Shown one piece after another: positions 43,069 through 51,971 of a stretch of DNA of 64,000 bases. Numbering within the stretch: position 1 is the first letter of the stretch; every line of letters begins with the position of its first letter. The DNA lies in contig JAHDCX010000003.1 in the NCBI GenBank assembly GCA_020629635.1, positions 143,480 through 207,479 on the forward strand, read 5' to 3'. Origin of the DNA: Acidimicrobiales bacterium. GTDB lineage: Bacteria > Actinomycetota > Acidimicrobiia > Acidimicrobiales > SHLQ01. The translations under genes and the position numbers were made by a program. The notes under the pieces were generated by a model. The model ran no database searches. It saw only the letters and a program-made list of their open reading frames with translations, and had not been told where the DNA came from.

Positions 43069-45921
43069 CTATGAGTCGGCGGGCACGGGTGACCCCACGG
43101 ACAACCCGGTGATCTGTCGAGCAAGGTCGTGAAGCGCCGAGTCGGCGTCGGCCGGAAGGAACGCACGGAGATCAAGATCCGGGGCGATGTGCCCGGCAGC
43201 GAGGTGATCGTCGAGTGTCCGCCGTGCTCCGGCATCGCCCTTGGCGAGCATCGCAAACGCCAGCTGCATCTGCTGGTCCGGAAGCATGCCGGTCATCGAC
43301 TTCTCCAGATCGACGTCGGCGGGTGTGCGGTCTCCGACCGCCAGCTCTGCGGCGAGATGATCCGCCCGCCGTCGGTTGGCCGGACGAACCCGACCGAGCT
43401 GTCCGCGCGCTCGCTTCGTCTCCCCAAGCAAATGCCACTCCACCGCGGCTGCGACCCGGGCCCGGTCGGACACGCCTCGGACGTCGGTGACCTGCTCGAC
43501 GAGGGCGCAGCGATGAACATAGGAATCGATGTCCTCCGAAACGGCCATGCCGGTGAGGATCGCACGTTGCCGCAAGAGGTTGCGGACGCGGAGGAGACCA
43601 GCGGACGCATGCACGTCACCCCATGCCGCCGTCTTTGCGTCGAGCCGTGCCGATCCAAACGTCTCGTGCGCACGATCGAGGTGACCTTCGCTGAGCTGCC
43701 AATCGCCAAGACGTAGTCGGGCTTCGACACGGCTGTTGTATCGATGCATGACCCAGTCCTGGAAACGGCTCGAACGCAAGATCGCGGGCAAGCCAGCCGC
43801 CAACGCCACTGCGGCGACGATGGGCAGCACCAGCCGACCGATCCCGCTCCACGAACGCAGATCGAGCCCCGACCACCAATCACCAACCCACCCCGGTGCT
43901 ACGGCAAACGAGCTCCACAGGGCGAGGGCGGCGACAAGGACCACGAACGCCGGCGTTGCGCCGTGGCTCGCCTCTCCGGGTCCCAGCTCCTGGCGGCTCT
44001 GTTGACGGTCCCACGACGACCACACGGCGTGCGCCACCTGCACCACGATGGTCGCCACGACCAGATACGCGCCGACGGCCATCACCCCGTCCCATGGCTC
44101 GACAACCACCCGCGGAACGAACGAGGGCAAATCGATCGGTGACCATCGGTCGATCGGGCCACCGTCGGCGACGACGTGCTCGTACCAACCCGCAACCGTC
44201 GCGGGCCCGTCCGCCCAGGTGCGTAAGGCGAAGATCGTCGAGCTGACGACGCCGACCCAGGTCGCAATCATCCGCCAACCGACGCGCCACCGACGCACGA
44301 ACCCGTAGTTGGCCGTGCGCTGTCGAACACGCTCGGCCTGCATCGCCCCCACATTGGCGAGCTCCAACAGCTCCACGCCGAGGAAGGTGAGGCATTCGTC
44401 GGTGTTGCTCGTGTAGGTGTTGTGGTCTCGGGCGATCGATCCAAGGTTGGACACCCGCCACGAGTTGGGCCAACCCGCCCGGGTCGTGATCGTTGGTCCC
44501 GCCGGAACCGGGTCTCGTCCCGCGTACAGATCGAGCCACCGTCGGGTTCCGGTGCGATAGAGGTCATTGGGAATCGGCGGAATCTCGTCGGCCGCGATGA
44601 GCGCGATCGAGCCGAAGCCGACGATCACCGAGACAGCGGCGATCAGACCCACGATGCCTCGATCGACCAAGGCGACGGAGACGACGACGGCGCACCCGCC
44701 CGCGATGGCCAGCACGCTCGGCAACGCCGCCTCGAGCGACGGCCGAAATACCCCCGCGCGATTCAGAAGTGAATCGACGTAGTCACCCGGCCCGAGGCGG
44801 ACTTCGTCGTTCTCGCTCGATGACGCGACGGCGATCTTTCGCAATGCCGTCCACAGCGTGGCAACCGCAGTGACCGCAACGGCTACACCCACCCATCCGA
44901 AGGAGCTCATCGCATTCGTCCGCTCGAGCTCACGCAGCGAGATCGAGGCCGCAACGGCACAGATGGGGACGAGCAGCGACGCCGTTCTCAAGTTGCGAAG
45001 TCCGCGTGCTCGGCCGAGATGTTCGAGCGCATGCACCTTCGGGAGTCCCGACCCGACGGTCACGAGCGAATCGACGGGCACGAGTTCGTGTGCCTCGTGA
45101 TCTCCGTCCCTTGCGGCGATGGCGAGGTCGGCCAGAGCTTTGTACGAGACGGCGGCTCCCTGTGAGTGTGCGACGATCACCACTCGCTCGCACCCCGCTT
45201 CACGGAGCCAGCGCAGACCGTCCACGATCGGCGCCTTGATGGCGCCGGCCTGGGTTGGGCTCCCGGTCAGTCGTTTCGTGTCGCCGATCGTCCCGATCGC
45301 CGCCAGCTGCGCTTTTGCGACGGCCAGCCGAACCGCATCGATCGGGATCAACGTCCCGACGAGGCCGGCGACGAGCAACACGGTGAACACCGCCAGAATC
45401 ACCGGCGAGATCATCACCAGCCCGATGAGTGCCGTGAGCACTGCGAGGATTCGGAACGCCTCGAGGACCCGCCACACGGGACTACTCGAGAAACGAAACC
45501 GGGCAACTGCGGACCGAACGATGGCGTTGGCGTGCATCGCTGCGGTCGCCGGTACCGACACGAAACTCCAGGACCACAGCTCGCCGAACGTCGGGGGCTC
45601 GAAGGTCCCGGCCCACCACCCTTCAGCCAACAACCATCGTTGCGTCTGCACGGCTCCCGGGTGGTGACCCGACGGGTCGTCGGGTTCGAAGCGAAGCTTC
45701 ATCGTCAGATGTGCGGGTTCGCCGACGGGCTGCAGCGAGGCTTCGGTGATGGATGCGACAGGAGATCGCCACGTGACTTGTTCATCGACCGACCACGACT
45801 CGAGCCATCGAACAAGGGCGTCGGCCCACTGGGTGAGGGTCTGACCCCGTCGTTGATTTCCGATTCCGTGCACCACGAGCACACCGAGCTCGTAGTCCTT
45901 GCTCCCGCCCGACTCGATCAA
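43069..45921 (-). CDS. Multi-pass membrane protein with alpha/beta-hydrolase (lipase-like) motifs and a helical-repeat tail
   Basis: The product is 950 aa from a TTG start at 45921 with GGAGGG nine bases upstream. The N terminus holds VLVVHGIGNQRRGQTL, an oxyanion-hole-type motif, and the nucleophile elbow VVIVAHSQGAAVSYKAL (G-x-S-x-G variant) follows near residue 250. The two are separated by a pair of membrane helices (about 155-195). More helices lie at about 315-355, 405-450, 560-580, 625-650, 680-700 and 720-745. The last 200 residues are TPR-like. Hydrolysis of a lipid at the membrane is plausible but not proven. Confidence 0.7.
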   Translation of the reverse strand: MIESGGSKDYELGVLVVHGIGNQRRGQTLTQWADALVRWLESWSVDEQVTWRSPVASITEASLQPVGEPAHLTMKLRFEPDDPSGHHPGAVQTQRWLLAEGWWAGTFEPPTFGELWSWSFVSVPATAAMHANAIVRSAVARFRFSSSPVWRVLEAFRILAVLTALIGLVMISPVILAVFTVLLVAGLVGTLIPIDAVRLAVAKAQLAAIGTIGDTKRLTGSPTQAGAIKAPIVDGLRWLREAGCERVVIVAHSQGAAVSYKALADLAIAARDGDHEAHELVPVDSLVTVGSGLPKVHALEHLGRARGLRNLRTASLLVPICAVAASISLRELERTNAMSSFGWVGVAVAVTAVATLWTALRKIAVASSSENDEVRLGPGDYVDSLLNRAGVFRPSLEAALPSVLAIAGGCAVVVSVALVDRGIVGLIAAVSVIVGFGSIALIAADEIPPIPNDLYRTGTRRWLDLYAGRDPVPAGPTITTRAGWPNSWRVSNLGSIARDHNTYTSNTDECLTFLGVELLELANVGAMQAERVRQRTANYGFVRRWRVGWRMIATWVGVVSSTIFALRTWADGPATVAGWYEHVVADGGPIDRWSPIDLPSFVPRVVVEPWDGVMAVGAYLVVATIVVQVAHAVWSSWDRQQSRQELGPGEASHGATPAFVVLVAALALWSSFAVAPGWVGDWWSGLDLRSWSGIGRLVLPIVAAVALAAGLPAILRSSRFQDWVMHRYNSRVEARLRLGDWQLSEGHLDRAHETFGSARLDAKTAAWGDVHASAGLLRVRNLLRQRAILTGMAVSEDIDSYVHRCALVEQVTDVRGVSDRARVAAAVEWHLLGETKRARGQLGRVRPANRRRADHLAAELAVGDRTPADVDLEKSMTGMLPDQQMQLAFAMLAKGDAGARRTLDDHLAAGHIAPDLDLRAFLPADADSALHDLARQITGLSVGSPVPADS

Positions 45922-45946
45922 CGCAACATGCCCTCCTCGGCTCGCC

Positions 45947-47083
45947 TCATCGCTCCATGCGGTCCGTCAAGGACCGTGTGGCATCGATGAACTCGTCCAC
46001 CATGTCGAACACGACCTGGGCGGCGGGCTTTGACTCGTTCATCGTCCCGACGATTTGCCCGACAAAGTAGTTGGCCAACTGGGCCGCGCCCGAGTCGGTC
46101 TGGTGAGCAGCTCGGTCGATACGGGCAATGGCCTCATCGACGAGGATGGGCTGAGCGGGCATGCCGAGCGGCATCGGTGTCGCCGGGTCCTCCCACTCGT
46201 CGGTCCACGCGGTCCGAAGCTGTCGAGCAGGCTTGCCGGTTCGGGACCGGCTGCGGATGGTGTCGGCTGACGTTGCGTTGAGGAACTTCTTCTTGACCGT
46301 CGGATGCGTCTCGGCTTCTTCGGTCGTGAGCCAGACCGAACCACACCAGACCCCTTCAGCGCCAAGTGCCATCGCCGCCGCCATCTGGCGTCCTCGTCCG
46401 ATGCCACCGGCGCCGAGCACGGGCGTGCCCGGGATGGCGTCCACGATCTCGGGAATGAGGACCATCGATCCGATCTCCCCCGTGTGCCCGCCGGCCTCAC
46501 CGCCTTGGGCGATCACCAGATCGACCCCCGCGTTCACGTGTCGTTCGGCGTGTTGGGGTCGGCCGGCCAGCGCACCCACCCGTCGCCCGGCCGCGCGGGA
46601 CTTCTCGATCATCTCGGTCGTGGGCGGGCCGAGCGCATTGACGATCAGATGGGACCGGAAGGCCAGCGCGATCTCGAGCTGCGGTGCTGCAGCACTCGCA
46701 GAGAACAAGGCCTCTTCGCCGCCGGCGATGGACGAGCCGCGCTCGCCGTCGGGCATCGCCGGAACGTCGTACTTGTCGAGCAGCTCATCGACGAATGCGC
46801 GGTGCTCGGGCGGAATGGTCTCCGCAATGGCTCTGGTGGTGAGTCCACCGGCGTCCGAACCCTCGTATTTCGCCGGGATGATCAGATCGACGCCGTAGGG
46901 CCGGCCGCCGACCTCGCTTTCGATCCACTCGAGGTCGATCTCCAGGCTCTCCGGCGAATGAGCGACCGCGCCCAACACGCCCATGCCGCCAGCCTTCGTC
47001 ACCGCAGCGACGACGTCACGACAGTGGCTGAAGGCGAGGATCGGAACGTCGATGTCGAACATCTCGGTGATCGCGGTCTTCAT
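45947..47083 (-). CDS. Nitronate monooxygenase / 2-nitropropane dioxygenase family flavoprotein
   Basis: With ATG 47083 as start (GGGGG upstream) it is 378 aa. It is an FMN-binding TIM barrel: VPILAFSHCRDVVAAVTKAGGMGVLG at the N terminus, DLVIAQGGEAGGHTGEIGSMVLIPEIVDA, and GAGGIGRGRQMAAAMALGAEGVWCGSVWL for phosphate binding. Family members oxidise nitronates or act as enoyl-ACP-reductase-like enzymes. It is the first gene of a possible operon with the hydrolase 25 bp downstream, and it is divergent from an enoyl-CoA hydratase. Confidence 0.88.
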   Translation of the reverse strand: MKTAITEMFDIDVPILAFSHCRDVVAAVTKAGGMGVLGAVAHSPESLEIDLEWIESEVGGRPYGVDLIIPAKYEGSDAGGLTTRAIAETIPPEHRAFVDELLDKYDVPAMPDGERGSSIAGGEEALFSASAAAPQLEIALAFRSHLIVNALGPPTTEMIEKSRAAGRRVGALAGRPQHAERHVNAGVDLVIAQGGEAGGHTGEIGSMVLIPEIVDAIPGTPVLGAGGIGRGRQMAAAMALGAEGVWCGSVWLTTEEAETHPTVKKKFLNATSADTIRSRSRTGKPARQLRTAWTDEWEDPATPMPLGMPAQPILVDEAIARIDRAAHQTDSGAAQLANYFVGQIVGTMNESKPAAQVVFDMVDEFIDATRSLTDRMER

Positions 47084-47108
47084 TGCTGCCCCCTTCGATC
47101 CACGCACC

Positions 47109-47140
47109 CCCGACAGTACCGCCACGCCCGACAGTACTGT
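47109..47140. promoter_or_regulatory. Direct repeat and palindrome between divergent genes
   Basis: CCCGACAGTAC occurs twice, at 47109-47119 and 47127-47137 (18 bp apart). The second copy extends into the perfect palindrome ACAGTACTGT (47131-47140). The site sits in the 63-bp divergent gap and ends seven bases before the hydratase ATG. Confidence 0.45.
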
Positions 47141-47146
47141 TCGTCC

Positions 47147-47923
47147 ATGGCTCTCGTCCGAACCGAGCTCGACTCGCGCGGAGTGTTCACCGTCACCCTC
47201 GCCGATCCGGACAACAAGAATGCGCTGGGTCGACAGCTCACGAGCGAGCTCATCGCGGCCGTCGGCCGCGTCGCCGAGGATCCGTCGATCCGACTCGCCG
47301 TGCTGACCAACGAGGGCTCGACCTTCTGCGCCGGCGCCGATCTGCGCGAACGGTCTCGGCGATCCGAGGTCGACGACTCCTCGGACCCGGATCCGCTCGC
47401 CCTGTTTCGGGGCATCCTCGACTCACCGAAGCCGTGGGTCGGAGCCATCGCTGGACACGCGGTTGCGGGCGGTCTCGGCCTGGCGGCGGCAGTCGACATC
47501 TCGATCATGGACGAAGCCGCCAAATCCGGCTTCACCGAAGTCCGGGTCGGCGTTGCGCCAGCGATGATCTCGGTCATCTGCCTCCCGAAGATGACCGCTG
47601 GTCGAGCGGCCGACGCGATGTTGCGCGGCTACAGGTTCAGCGGCGCCGACGCCGCGACGATGGGCCTCATCACCACAGCAGTCCCCCGCGACCAGATCGA
47701 CCTAGCGGTCGACGAGGTCGTGACGGATCTGTTGCTCGCCGGACCAGAAGCACTCACCGCGACAAAGCAACTCCTCCGGCGGGTCCCGAACCTCGAGCGC
47801 GAGGAAGCGTTCGGCTGGACGAGCGACCTGTCCGCCGAACGCTTCGAGTCCGCCGAGGCTGCCGAGGGGATGGCCGCGTTTCGTGAGCGACGAGCACCGT
47901 CTTGGACGCCATCCACGGATTGA
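47147..47923 (+). CDS. Enoyl-CoA hydratase/isomerase family protein
   Basis: The 258-aa crotonase-fold protein has oxyanion-hole stretches NKNALGRQLTSELIAAV... GSTFCAGADL and IAGHAVAGGLGLAAAVDI, then GFTEVRVGVAPAMIS with the usual acidic residue. The true start is ATG 47147; the frame extends far upstream only as antisense to the monooxygenase gene. It acts on acyl-CoA thioesters, probably in fatty-acid or branched-chain degradation. It ends three bases before a convergent gene. Confidence 0.9.
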   Translation: MALVRTELDSRGVFTVTLADPDNKNALGRQLTSELIAAVGRVAEDPSIRLAVLTNEGSTFCAGADLRERSRRSEVDDSSDPDPLALFRGILDSPKPWVGAIAGHAVAGGLGLAAAVDISIMDEAAKSGFTEVRVGVAPAMISVICLPKMTAGRAADAMLRGYRFSGADAATMGLITTAVPRDQIDLAVDEVVTDLLLAGPEALTATKQLLRRVPNLEREEAFGWTSDLSAERFESAEAAEGMAAFRERRAPSWTPSTD

Positions 47924-47926
47924 CCG

Positions 47927-48775
47927 TCAGCGAATCGAGCGCCAGAGATGGTCGGCGATGGCCCGGTCGCGCCCGGCGAGATGGGTGGTTTCGAGCGAGC
48001 GAGGGCCTGCCGCCTCGATGAATCGAATCATGGCCTCGGCGACCTCAGGACGTGCGGCGATCGCGGACATCGGTGCGATCTGTGTCTTGACCGTGAACAC
48101 GATCATGCCGCTGAAGGCCAGTCTCCACAGCACCTGACGTTCGGACCGGATCCACAACTCGTCGACTTCGTCGACGTCGTCGATCGGGCGAGCCGCGACG
48201 GGCCCGGGGGCAAACAATTCGGGGTGATCGTGCACGAAGAAGTTGCGACGCCAGACCGGACGGGCCGGGGCGAGACGATCGAACACCCGGTCGACGCGTC
48301 GTGCGAGCAACTCGTCGTAGCCATCCACCGGCGCGTGAATCTCGCCCATGGGCAGACCGAGCTTGTCCGACAGCCGCCAGTGGTTGGGGAACACGAGGGC
48401 ACCCGCGACGAGCCGCCAGCCCTCGGGATTCCCCCGCTTGTCCATGACGAAGACGTCCTCAGGAATCGTTCGGGCGATCTCGCCAAGGTGATCGACCGCC
48501 GTGGTCCCCGCCGGCGACAGCGGTTCGGTCCGCCGAACGCCGAGCAGACCAACGAGCTCCGACGTGGCCGCGTCGACGTCGTCGAGCGATTGCACCAGAT
48601 CCCCGTGTGTGGCGAGCAGTTGCCGACGAAGCCGCAACTCGTCCTCGGTGTTCGCGTCTGTCACGAGCCACTCGTCCGGCGACAGGGCTCGGGTCCCGAG
48701 TTGGAGCTCGGGAGGGCCCGGCGTGAGCGGAAGCTCGCTCAGCCAGTTGTGATTCGGATCGGGAGCGTCCGTCAC
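47927..48775 (-). CDS. DUF3445 / heme-dependent oxidative N-demethylase-like protein
   Basis: The 282-aa product matches DUF3445 by VFPNHWRLSDKLGLPMGEIHAPVDGYDELLARRVDRVFDRL in segments (FPNHWRLSDKLG, IHAPVDGY) and RRNFFVHDHPELF. Family members include the alpha subunit of a heme-dependent oxidative N-demethylase acting on secondary amines. I start at GTG 48775; a TTG at 48781 overlapping the upstream stop is also possible. It closes an operon with the PLP enzyme and a hydratase. Confidence 0.75.
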   Translation of the reverse strand: MTDAPDPNHNWLSELPLTPGPPELQLGTRALSPDEWLVTDANTEDELRLRRQLLATHGDLVQSLDDVDAATSELVGLLGVRRTEPLSPAGTTAVDHLGEIARTIPEDVFVMDKRGNPEGWRLVAGALVFPNHWRLSDKLGLPMGEIHAPVDGYDELLARRVDRVFDRLAPARPVWRRNFFVHDHPELFAPGPVAARPIDDVDEVDELWIRSERQVLWRLAFSGMIVFTVKTQIAPMSAIAARPEVAEAMIRFIEAAGPRSLETTHLAGRDRAIADHLWRSIR

Positions 48776-48777
48776 GG

Positions 48778-49902
48778 TCAACCGAATGCTGCGTCGAGGG
48801 ATCGATCGATGTCGGACCACAGATCCTCGACGTGCTCGCAGCCGACGGAGAAGCGAATCAACCCATCGGGAATTCGCTCCTGACCCGGGATCACCGAGCG
48901 CCGCTCCCACGTCGACTCGACACCACCGAGACTCGTCGCATGATTGATCACCGACGATGCACTCACCACCGTCGACGCATCGGCTCCACCCCCGGCGACC
49001 TCGAAACTCAGCACGGCGCCAAAACGGTGCATGAACGAGACGGCGTGCTCGTGGGTGGGGTGCGTCGCCAGCCCCGGATAGCGAACGAGCGTGACGCGAG
49101 AATCCTCGGCAAGCCGCTCGGCCAGCACCTGGGCATTTGCGCAGCCACGTTCGACCCGGAGTGGCAGCGTCCGAATGCCGCGGACGGTCAAGAACGCGTC
49201 GAGTGATCCGATCGTGCCCCCGTCGATGAGTCGGCGATCGAACAGCGTCTGGTGGAGTTTGGTGTTGTCTGGCGCGACGACGAGCACGCCGGCCATCAGA
49301 TCCGAGTGGCCGCCCAGGAACTTCGTCGCCGAGTGCATGACGACATCGGCACCGAGCGCGAGTGGCCGCTGGACGAGCGGCGTCGCGAAGGTCGAATCGA
49401 CGGCCAGGACGGTGCCGTCACGACGATCTGCCGCGCAGATCGTGGTGAGGTCCGCGACATCGAGGAGGGGGTTTGCTGGGGTCTCGACCCAGACGAGATC
49501 GTGGGTTCGGAGCGCCGTCATCCACCCGACCGTGTCGGCGGGATCGATCCGGGTGACGGTCCACCGCCCTTGCTCTCGACCCGTTTCCGCCAGGGCTTCG
49601 ACCGCGTGATACGGGTCGGTCGGTATGGCGATCGACGAGCCGACCGCGAGCCCATGGAACAGGCACGCCGCGGCGGCCATGCCAGAGGAGAACGCCAGTC
49701 CGGAGCCGCCGTCGAGTCCTCCCACGAGAGACTCGAGCGCGAGTTGGGTTTCCGTGCCTTCGCTCCGCGTGTACACGCGCGTCGCCGGCGGATCATCCGG
49801 ACCCGGTAGCCGAAAGTTCGACGCAGGGATCGGGGGCACGTTGAGTGGCGCGTCGCGAGCCTCGGGTCGGCCGCCCCGAATCGCCCAGGTGGAGGGATGC
49901 AT
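48778..49902 (-). CDS. Cys/Met-metabolism PLP enzyme (cystathionine gamma-synthase/lyase family)
   Basis: The 374-aa protein has fold-type I landmarks: YTRSEGTETQLALESLVGGLDGG, SSGMAAAACLFHGL, DSTFATPLVQRPLALGADVV and the PLP-binding Lys in MHSATKFLGGHSD. A C-terminal IRFSVGCEHVEDLWSDI follows. It could be a cystathionine synthase, lyase or methionine gamma-lyase; sequence alone does not decide. It lies 15 bp after the hydratase gene and directly before the DUF3445 gene. Confidence 0.88.
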   Translation of the reverse strand: MHPSTWAIRGGRPEARDAPLNVPPIPASNFRLPGPDDPPATRVYTRSEGTETQLALESLVGGLDGGSGLAFSSGMAAAACLFHGLAVGSSIAIPTDPYHAVEALAETGREQGRWTVTRIDPADTVGWMTALRTHDLVWVETPANPLLDVADLTTICAADRRDGTVLAVDSTFATPLVQRPLALGADVVMHSATKFLGGHSDLMAGVLVVAPDNTKLHQTLFDRRLIDGGTIGSLDAFLTVRGIRTLPLRVERGCANAQVLAERLAEDSRVTLVRYPGLATHPTHEHAVSFMHRFGAVLSFEVAGGGADASTVVSASSVINHATSLGGVESTWERRSVIPGQERIPDGLIRFSVGCEHVEDLWSDIDRSLDAAFG

Positions 49903-49917
49903 CCTGCGAGTCTGGCA

Positions 49918-50709
49918 TCAGCGATTCGATGAATCACCTCGACGACGGGCCAGCTCGGCGAGGGAGGCGTCGGCGCGGGCTCGCCCTTCGGGATCGTGCA
50001 GTCCCGTGAGCAATGCGTCCGCATCCGCCCACGACCCGTCGAGCGCCACCGCAGCGCCAGTGATCGCGTTCACCGACCGTTTCGTCGCGGTGATCGCGAA
50101 TCGAGGCCGCTCGACGATCGCCTGCGCAAGCTCCGCGACCGCGTCGTCGAGTGCGTCGAGCGCCACGACCCGGTTGACGAACCCCATCGACTTCGCTTCG
50201 GCAGCGTCGAAGGGCCGACACGTCATCACCAGCTCCTTGACGATCGCCGGTCCGAGCTCTCGGAGCAGCCGGGGAACCCCTCCCCAAGCCAACGGAATCC
50301 CGAGATCGACCTCGGGAATCGAGAAACGAGTGCTCTCAGCGGCGATACGAAGATCGCAGGCGGCGGCAAGCACGATTCCACCCCCGACGCAGTGACCGTG
50401 AACTCGAGCAATCGTGACGGCGTCGACGGCTTCGACGGCGTCGGCCATCCGTCTCCCAGCATCTGCAGCGCGACGATCGGTCGATCCCTCTGCGAACGCC
50501 GACACGTCGGCCCCGGCGCAGAACGCTCGTCCTCGCCCGCCGATCACGATCACGCGCACGCCCGGGCGAGCATCGAGATCACCGACCCGTTCGGCGATGG
50601 CATCGAGGGTCGCCGGGGACAAGGGGTTGAGGCGATCGGGATCGTCGAGCCAGAGATGGGCAATCGGGCCGTCGATTGATGCCTGAAGCTGCGTCGATTC
50701 TTCCGTCAT
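49918..50709 (-). CDS. Enoyl-CoA hydratase/isomerase family protein
   Basis: The 263-aa crotonase-fold protein has GRGRAFCAGADVSAFAEG and VHGHCVGGGIVLAAACDLRIAAEST for the oxyanion hole and CoA pocket, and FSIPEVDLGIPLAWGGVPRL. The ATG start at 50709 is only 17 bp from the divergent histidine-fusion start, so the promoters must overlap. It heads a three-gene operon. Confidence 0.9.
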   Translation of the reverse strand: MTEESTQLQASIDGPIAHLWLDDPDRLNPLSPATLDAIAERVGDLDARPGVRVIVIGGRGRAFCAGADVSAFAEGSTDRRAADAGRRMADAVEAVDAVTIARVHGHCVGGGIVLAAACDLRIAAESTRFSIPEVDLGIPLAWGGVPRLLRELGPAIVKELVMTCRPFDAAEAKSMGFVNRVVALDALDDAVAELAQAIVERPRFAITATKRSVNAITGAAVALDGSWADADALLTGLHDPEGRARADASLAELARRRGDSSNR

Positions 50710-50726
50710 GACTCCATACTTAGCGG

Positions 50727-51971
50727 GTGCTCATCCCTCCGATCGACCTCATGGACGGCGAAGCGGTCCAACTCATCGGCGGCAAGGAGAAGGCGTTGTC
50801 GGCCGGCGACCCTCGTCCCCTGGCCCGTTCGTTCGGCCGAGTGGGCGAGATTGCGGTCATCGATCTCGATGCCGCGCTCGGACAGGGATCCAATGCCGAA
50901 GTGATCCGGGAGCTTCTTCCGCTGGCGCGGTGCCGGGTCGGCGGCGGCATCCGATCGGTCGACGCGGCCATCGAGTGGTTGGACGCTGGCGCCGAGAAAG
51001 TCATTCTCGGCACGGCGGCGACACCCGAGGTGCTCTCGCAGCTTCCCCGTGAACGGGTGATGGTTGCGCTCGACTCCTTCGACGGAGAGATCGTGACCCA
51101 CGGTTGGACGAAAGGAACCGGTGCTCGGGTCGAGGACAAGCTCGCCGAGCTCCGCAACCTCGCCGGCGGCTTTCTCCTGACCTTCGTCGAACGCGAGGGC
51201 CGCATGACCGGCACGGACCCGGAGACGCTCGAGCGATACCTGAAAGCGGCCGGCGACACTCGGGTCACCTTCGCCGGCGGGATCCAATCCGCGGCGGAGA
51301 TCGGACGAATCCACCAGCTTGGCGCTGACGCCCAAGTGGGGATGGCGCTCTACCGCGGCGACCTCAGTCTCGCCGACTCGCTCGTCGCGTCGCTTCGAAG
51401 CGACCGGGCCGACGGACTCTGGCCGACGGTCGTCACGAATCGACGCGGCCAGTCGCTCGGGCTCGCCTACTCGAACGAGGCAAGCCTTACGGCGACGATC
51501 GAGACTGGCGAAGCCCACTACTGGTCACGAAGCCGAAACGAGCTGTGGCACAAAGGGGCGACATCGGGCGCCACCCAATCCGTGCATTCCGTTGACCTCG
51601 ACTGCGACAGCGACACGATCCGGCTCGTGGTCGACCAGGATGGCCGTGGCTTCTGCCACCTCCCCCAGACGACGTGCTTCGGCGATCTCGACGGCTTCGC
51701 CGATCTGGAGCGTCGGCTCCACGAACGAGCTGCTCACGCCCCGGAGGGCAGCTACACCAAGCGGCTCTTCGACGATCGCAGCCTGCTCGGAGCGAAGATC
51801 CTCGAGGAGGCGCAAGAACTCGTCGAGGCCGAGGACCGCTCCGACGTCGTCCACGAGGCCGCAGACGTCATGTTCTTCGTCATGACCCGTCTCGCTGCAG
51901 AGGGCATTCCCCTCGATGACATCGAACGAGAGCTCGATCGGCGAGCGAAGAAGGTCACTCGTCGCGAGTGA
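50727..51971 (+). CDS. Trifunctional histidine-biosynthesis fusion: HisA-HisI-HisE
   Basis: The 414-aa product covers three consecutive steps. HisA (about 1-230) is a TIM barrel that keeps catalytic Asp7 (PPIDLMDG), Asp116 (VALDSFDG) and the Thr of LLTFVEREG. HisI (about 231-325) has CDSDTIRLVVDQDGRGFCHLPQTTCF with its zinc-binding Cys. HisE (about 330-414) has GAKILEEAQELVEAEDRSDVVHEAADVMFF. The parts would remove pyrophosphate from PR-ATP, open the PR-AMP ring and isomerise ProFAR. HisI-HisE fusions are common; attachment to HisA is not usual. The start is GTG 50727; CATACT at 50715-50720 suggests a leaderless promoter. No other his genes are nearby. Confidence 0.88.
   Translation: MLIPPIDLMDGEAVQLIGGKEKALSAGDPRPLARSFGRVGEIAVIDLDAALGQGSNAEVIRELLPLARCRVGGGIRSVDAAIEWLDAGAEKVILGTAATPEVLSQLPRERVMVALDSFDGEIVTHGWTKGTGARVEDKLAELRNLAGGFLLTFVEREGRMTGTDPETLERYLKAAGDTRVTFAGGIQSAAEIGRIHQLGADAQVGMALYRGDLSLADSLVASLRSDRADGLWPTVVTNRRGQSLGLAYSNEASLTATIETGEAHYWSRSRNELWHKGATSGATQSVHSVDLDCDSDTIRLVVDQDGRGFCHLPQTTCFGDLDGFADLERRLHERAAHAPEGSYTKRLFDDRSLLGAKILEEAQELVEAEDRSDVVHEAADVMFFVMTRLAAEGIPLDDIERELDRRAKKVTRRE

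Noticed and set aside
46304-47146. N-terminal extension of the enoyl-CoA hydratase to 539 aa
   Set aside because: The extension is antisense to the nitronate monooxygenase; the crotonase fold starts at ATG 47147.
51738-51752. A 15-base match to the 13.9-kb hairpin array within the histidine fusion
   Set aside because: It encodes an ordinary linker between the HisI and HisE parts and has no hairpin partner; probably chance.
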